From Ridgeia piscesae (lineage: Eukaryota; Annelida; Polychaeta; Sabellida; Siboglinidae), in assembly GCA_025642075.2 (NCBI GenBank), contig JAODUO010000111.1, positions 142,501 to 206,500 of the forward strand: DNA of 64,000 nt, in the 5' to 3' direction. The position numbers and the translations under genes were made by a program. The notes beneath the pieces are model-generated. The model saw only the letters and a program-made list of their open reading frames with translations, was not told where the DNA came from and ran no database searches. The first letter of the stretch is position 1. Every line of letters starts with the position of its first letter. Shown here in pieces: positions 60,906-64,000 of this stretch.

Positions 60906-61439
60906 ACATATATATAACTAAATAAATGTTACCTTAAAATGTATTGTAGTAATTTTTAGCAAATTTTCATCCATACTTATTCCATATAATACCTACTTTA
61001 TAAAAATTAATACATAGAAACATCCAGCACAATAATCATCCCCTAAATCAACACAAAACCTTCTCCAAACTAAGTAAATGTTTGTGTTTGTCTGCAGTTA
61101 TCTGACATCAGATAGCTGAGAGGAACCTAAACAGATGGAAACACATTGCTGTCTGACCATAACCCACCACTGATTAACACAACCAGGACAGTCTCAATTA
61201 AACCAGTCTACTTACAAATATAAACAGTTTGAGTCAACATAATACGTTTAGACACATACAAGTAATAAGTGTTTTATTAACAATAAAATTTAGCCTTATT
61301 TCTTAAAAACTACACCAAAAGAAACAAGTTTCTATGGCAAATGTTCCAAGCTGACTTCAACAACAGTCGCTGTCTTCAGTCAGTAGCCTCGGTCTCCTGA
61401 GTCGATGAAATCTAGATATTAGAATAATAATCTCTCCCC

Positions 61440-62110
61440 ACATTCCCCGACTAAATATAAAACAGAACGCAAGCAGCAGACAGTGCTGGGTGCCAGGGAA
61501 CAGTCCAGGCATCCAGAGCTAATTCCTGTAAGCACCCGAGGGACATAGCCCAACACAACACAAACAACATCCAGAGAAAACATGCTCGCATCCAGGAACA
61601 CAAAACTGGCAATATCGCAAACGGACGCGGAGCGGGGGGGTTGTTACGCGTGCCTACTGGTAATCCATGCATTCCGGTGCACCGATCGGAGTGCGGCGTC
61701 GTATCGACAACCTGCCACGCTATCGCAGGCACGGTAACCACGGCGGCGGTAACCATGACGCAGGCAGCAACAATGAGAGGCCCTGGATGCGGCCTGGATG
61801 CTGCCACGGAGGCTGGGCCCTGGACACGCTGCGCCCACTGCCACAGATCATGAACACTGCCAATCAACGCTGCATAATTTTTTTATGTTTGCATTACGGG
61901 AGTCGTTTTCCACCGGCCGTGCTGGCACAGGAGTGACACGGACACCGTTGATGGGATTGGTAATCTGGCATTTTATTTATTCCGCCGCCTCCGGAGCATT
62001 CACGAGGGTGAAACCTGTCGGCGCATTTTCAGTTTCGTCATGTAAGATGCTGACGGGCAACCGGATCATCGGGATGAACCGCTTCAATCTGATGACTCAT
62101 AGAAATTTCA
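61440..62110. other. GC-richer block with overlapping long frames; possible promoter/exon or conserved element
   Basis: The richest GC/CpG stretch of the right half. It has an open minus frame of 138 codons (61451-61867) with a hydrophobic alanine/valine-rich stretch that could be a membrane segment (VMVTAAVVTVPAIAW), and open plus frames. Overlapping openness in several frames is what CpG-rich DNA gives by chance. No family recognised. Confidence 0.3.
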
Positions 62111-62669
62111 CATTCCCCACATTGATATCACTTCCCGCTACGTTGTCACATAAAACAACCCATAAACTCATCCACCGACCCCCCCATAGAGCAACTAGTC
62201 GACTTAGTCACTACTCAAATATTTAGCAACCATCAAATAAATATCAACGACAAGATCTAGTTGTAACATAAATCTACACCACAAAATACCGTTCTGTGGT
62301 TTCTATTTGTAGCAAACATTTTCTGAGAAACGCCACAAGACAGGAAACTTGGAGGCAGATATGTGAACCCTTTACAATATTTATCCACCTCCAAGATCTC
62401 ATATTATTCCTGTTTTGGTCACAGTTACACATGTTGTGTCCATGACTCTAGTGAACTCGATGGTCAGCCAGGCATAACTGCAGTTCTGTTGCAAAACAAT
62501 TCTTAAATGTTTTTGGAGATTCCTACGGATGTCTCTGTGTTTTCACAGGTAATCATGACACAGGTAATCACAATATCAACATATTTAATCTCTTGACACA
62601 GCAGATATAGTTGGCAACTAACTGGAATGTTTCTAATTTTAAAATATATAACTTTTGGACTAGTTCAGA

Positions 62670-62945
62670 TCAGGGCTTTATGCAGGTTCAAATTTGTGCA
62701 TCACCCCATTTTTTTCGGTGGGCACGTGGATGTTAACTCATTTACATGCAAGCCAAGCCACATGTGACACCCATTTTCAAGGCATGACCAACAACATCTA
62801 TGATTTGTGAAGACCTTTTTTACTCCGTTTTTTTTTACCCTGTCCAGCCAACTCCCATCCAGTCATACTTCCATCTGTCCATGGTGGGTTTTACCCATCC
62901 AAATGATGGATGGTCTGGACAGTCATAAACCTATGGTTGAGATGA
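62670..62945 (-). mobile_element. Unnamed interspersed repeat, copy 2 (inverted)
   Basis: Partner of 56045-56345. It starts (minus strand) at ACCATCCATCATTTGGATGG and ends at ATAAAGCCCTGAT. The two copies differ by several short indels, so they are old. Confidence 0.65.
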
Positions 62946-63914
62946 TTCACCCTGAACATATCTGACAAAGTCAGATCAAAAATCATTTCACAGATTCAAA
63001 CATTTCAGGATGTCATTTTTGTATGATATTTAGCCAAGTAAATGGCATCAAATTGGCATTTTTATTACCTACATGCTTGTTCAATATGTGGATTTACATA
63101 AAAATAAGAACTGAATAATTGTATTTATATAATCCAGAATAGCCGTTTTTTGAACATGATATTACGCAGACCACTGGACAAGTTCTCTGCATTAAACTTA
63201 TTCAATTACACAACTTGAACCAATGTCAAATTGCAAAATTCTGTTTTCCACGTACATGTATTCTGGCCATCTGAAAATGTTAAAAAATTGGGAAAGACAG
63301 CGATGACATGTGTATTTGGTGGTAGGAATAATAGTTCACAAATAAAAAACACATGACGCAGAGATAAAAATAGGACAAACTATGATGACAACTACAGGTG
63401 TGCTTTGTGTCGTCGTCTCACAGGTTAGGGTTAGCACAGAGAGGGACATTGAAACTGACACACTTACAATGAATGAGACAGTTTCGACCAACGCCCGTCT
63501 CTGTACACAGCCAGTCATGCGTGACCCTGGCACTGGTTTCCTCATGCACCACTATTCACCCTGTTGTGTGCCATAGTTCCCATTCACCCTTTCAAACACC
63601 ACCATTGAGAGCATCTCAGCTGTGATGACTGATGGAATATCACCCCAAGCCCAATAAAAGCTACTTCATGTCATACCTGTATATTAAACACCCTATCCTT
63701 TAATTACCCATTCATTAACAGGGCAGACTAACTAGGTGGGGCCATGTAATTAGCTAGGCAGCAATTAACGCCTACTTAAGTAATCATCTGACCCACAATC
63801 AGTTGGAATCAACATTTCAATTAACATTACATGCCATCAACATATCAATTTTTTGCACATACAACATATAACCAAGAAAAACACCTTGTATCAGGTATTT
63901 TTTTAAAGAAACTA

Positions 63915-63995
63915 ACTTTGGAGCATAGTTTGTGAAACATACAGTGTAGCCGATGGGTTGAAATGCTGTACATTTCACAAATCATGCTCCAAAGT
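63915..63995. repeat. Inverted repeat at the window end (foldback)
   Basis: ACTTTGGAGCATAGTTTGTG + AAA at 63915-63937 and its reverse complement with two mismatches at 63973-63995, separated by 35 bp. Could be a MITE end or hairpin element; similarity may continue beyond the window. Confidence 0.6.
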
Positions 63996-64000
63996 AAGCT

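Larger units (their letters stand above)
41760..64000. other. Upstream region of the E74/ELF gene, no coding exon found
   Basis: Mixed AT-rich DNA, minisatellites and GC-richer motif-dense blocks (listed separately). The missing 5' exon(s) of the E74/ELF gene are expected here or beyond the right edge. I looked for the conserved E74-type N-terminus (MPFIDD-like) on the minus strand and did not find it. Confidence 0.35.

Overview
This is a eukaryotic, almost certainly animal, genomic window. It is AT-rich with abundant microsatellites, minisatellites, decayed LINEs and tRNA-related SINEs. The genes are split into short exons (69-369 bp) with GT..AG introns. I could place three conserved protein-coding genes by reading exons and splice phases. 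They are TTC29 (ciliary/flagellar TPR protein, minus strand, about 0.7-6.2 kb, running off the left edge), SUPT7L (SAGA/STAGA core subunit, plus strand, 10.8-18.9 kb, complete) and an ETS transcription factor of the E74/ELF1-2-4 group (minus strand, 23.35-41.06 kb, 5' end not found). The residues fit a lophotrochozoan, probably a mollusc. That placement is inference from overall character, not from a diagnostic marker.

Layout. 0-6.2 kb: TTC29 exons on the minus strand, with a 5'-truncated non-LTR retrotransposon in its first coding intron. 6.2-10.8 kb: a divergent intergenic region between TTC29 and SUPT7L. It holds a second decayed LINE split by a 1.2 kb, 17-bp-unit minisatellite that is open in all three frames and so mimics long proteins. 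10.8-18.9 kb: ten coding exons of SUPT7L whose lengths sum to exactly 409 codons (408 aa plus stop; human is about 414). Its introns hold microsatellites, two copies of one SINE family and a 35-bp tandem array. 18.9-23.35 kb: the two convergent 3' ends, with a 17-bp minisatellite interrupted by a SINE/LINE tail. 23.35-41.06 kb: seven coding exons of the E74/ELF factor, at least 449 aa. All visible junctions are phase 1 except the one inside the ETS domain, which is phase 2. 41.06-64 kb: no convincing coding exon. This 23 kb upstream region alternates AT-rich repeat DNA with GC-richer, motif-dense blocks that look like promoter/enhancer DNA of a regulated transcription factor.

The most interesting signals are regulatory. 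Four palindromic RFX X-box-like sites sit in 217 bp in and around one E74/ELF exon. Fourteen ATTGT/ACAAT Sox-type cores lie within about 600 bp at 46.7-47.3 kb. Fourteen GGAA/TTCC ETS cores lie within 378 bp at 60 kb. A perfect 7-bp-period array of six TGACGT half-sites lies at 55.0 kb, and three perfect TGACGTCA sites lie at 41.5-48.7 kb. A previously unnamed roughly 300-bp interspersed repeat is present twice in opposite orientation (56.0 and 62.7 kb). Coding-frame breaks in a TTC29 exon, and possibly downstream of the SUPT7L stop, may be single-base assembly errors. No CRISPR, operon or prokaryotic system is present.
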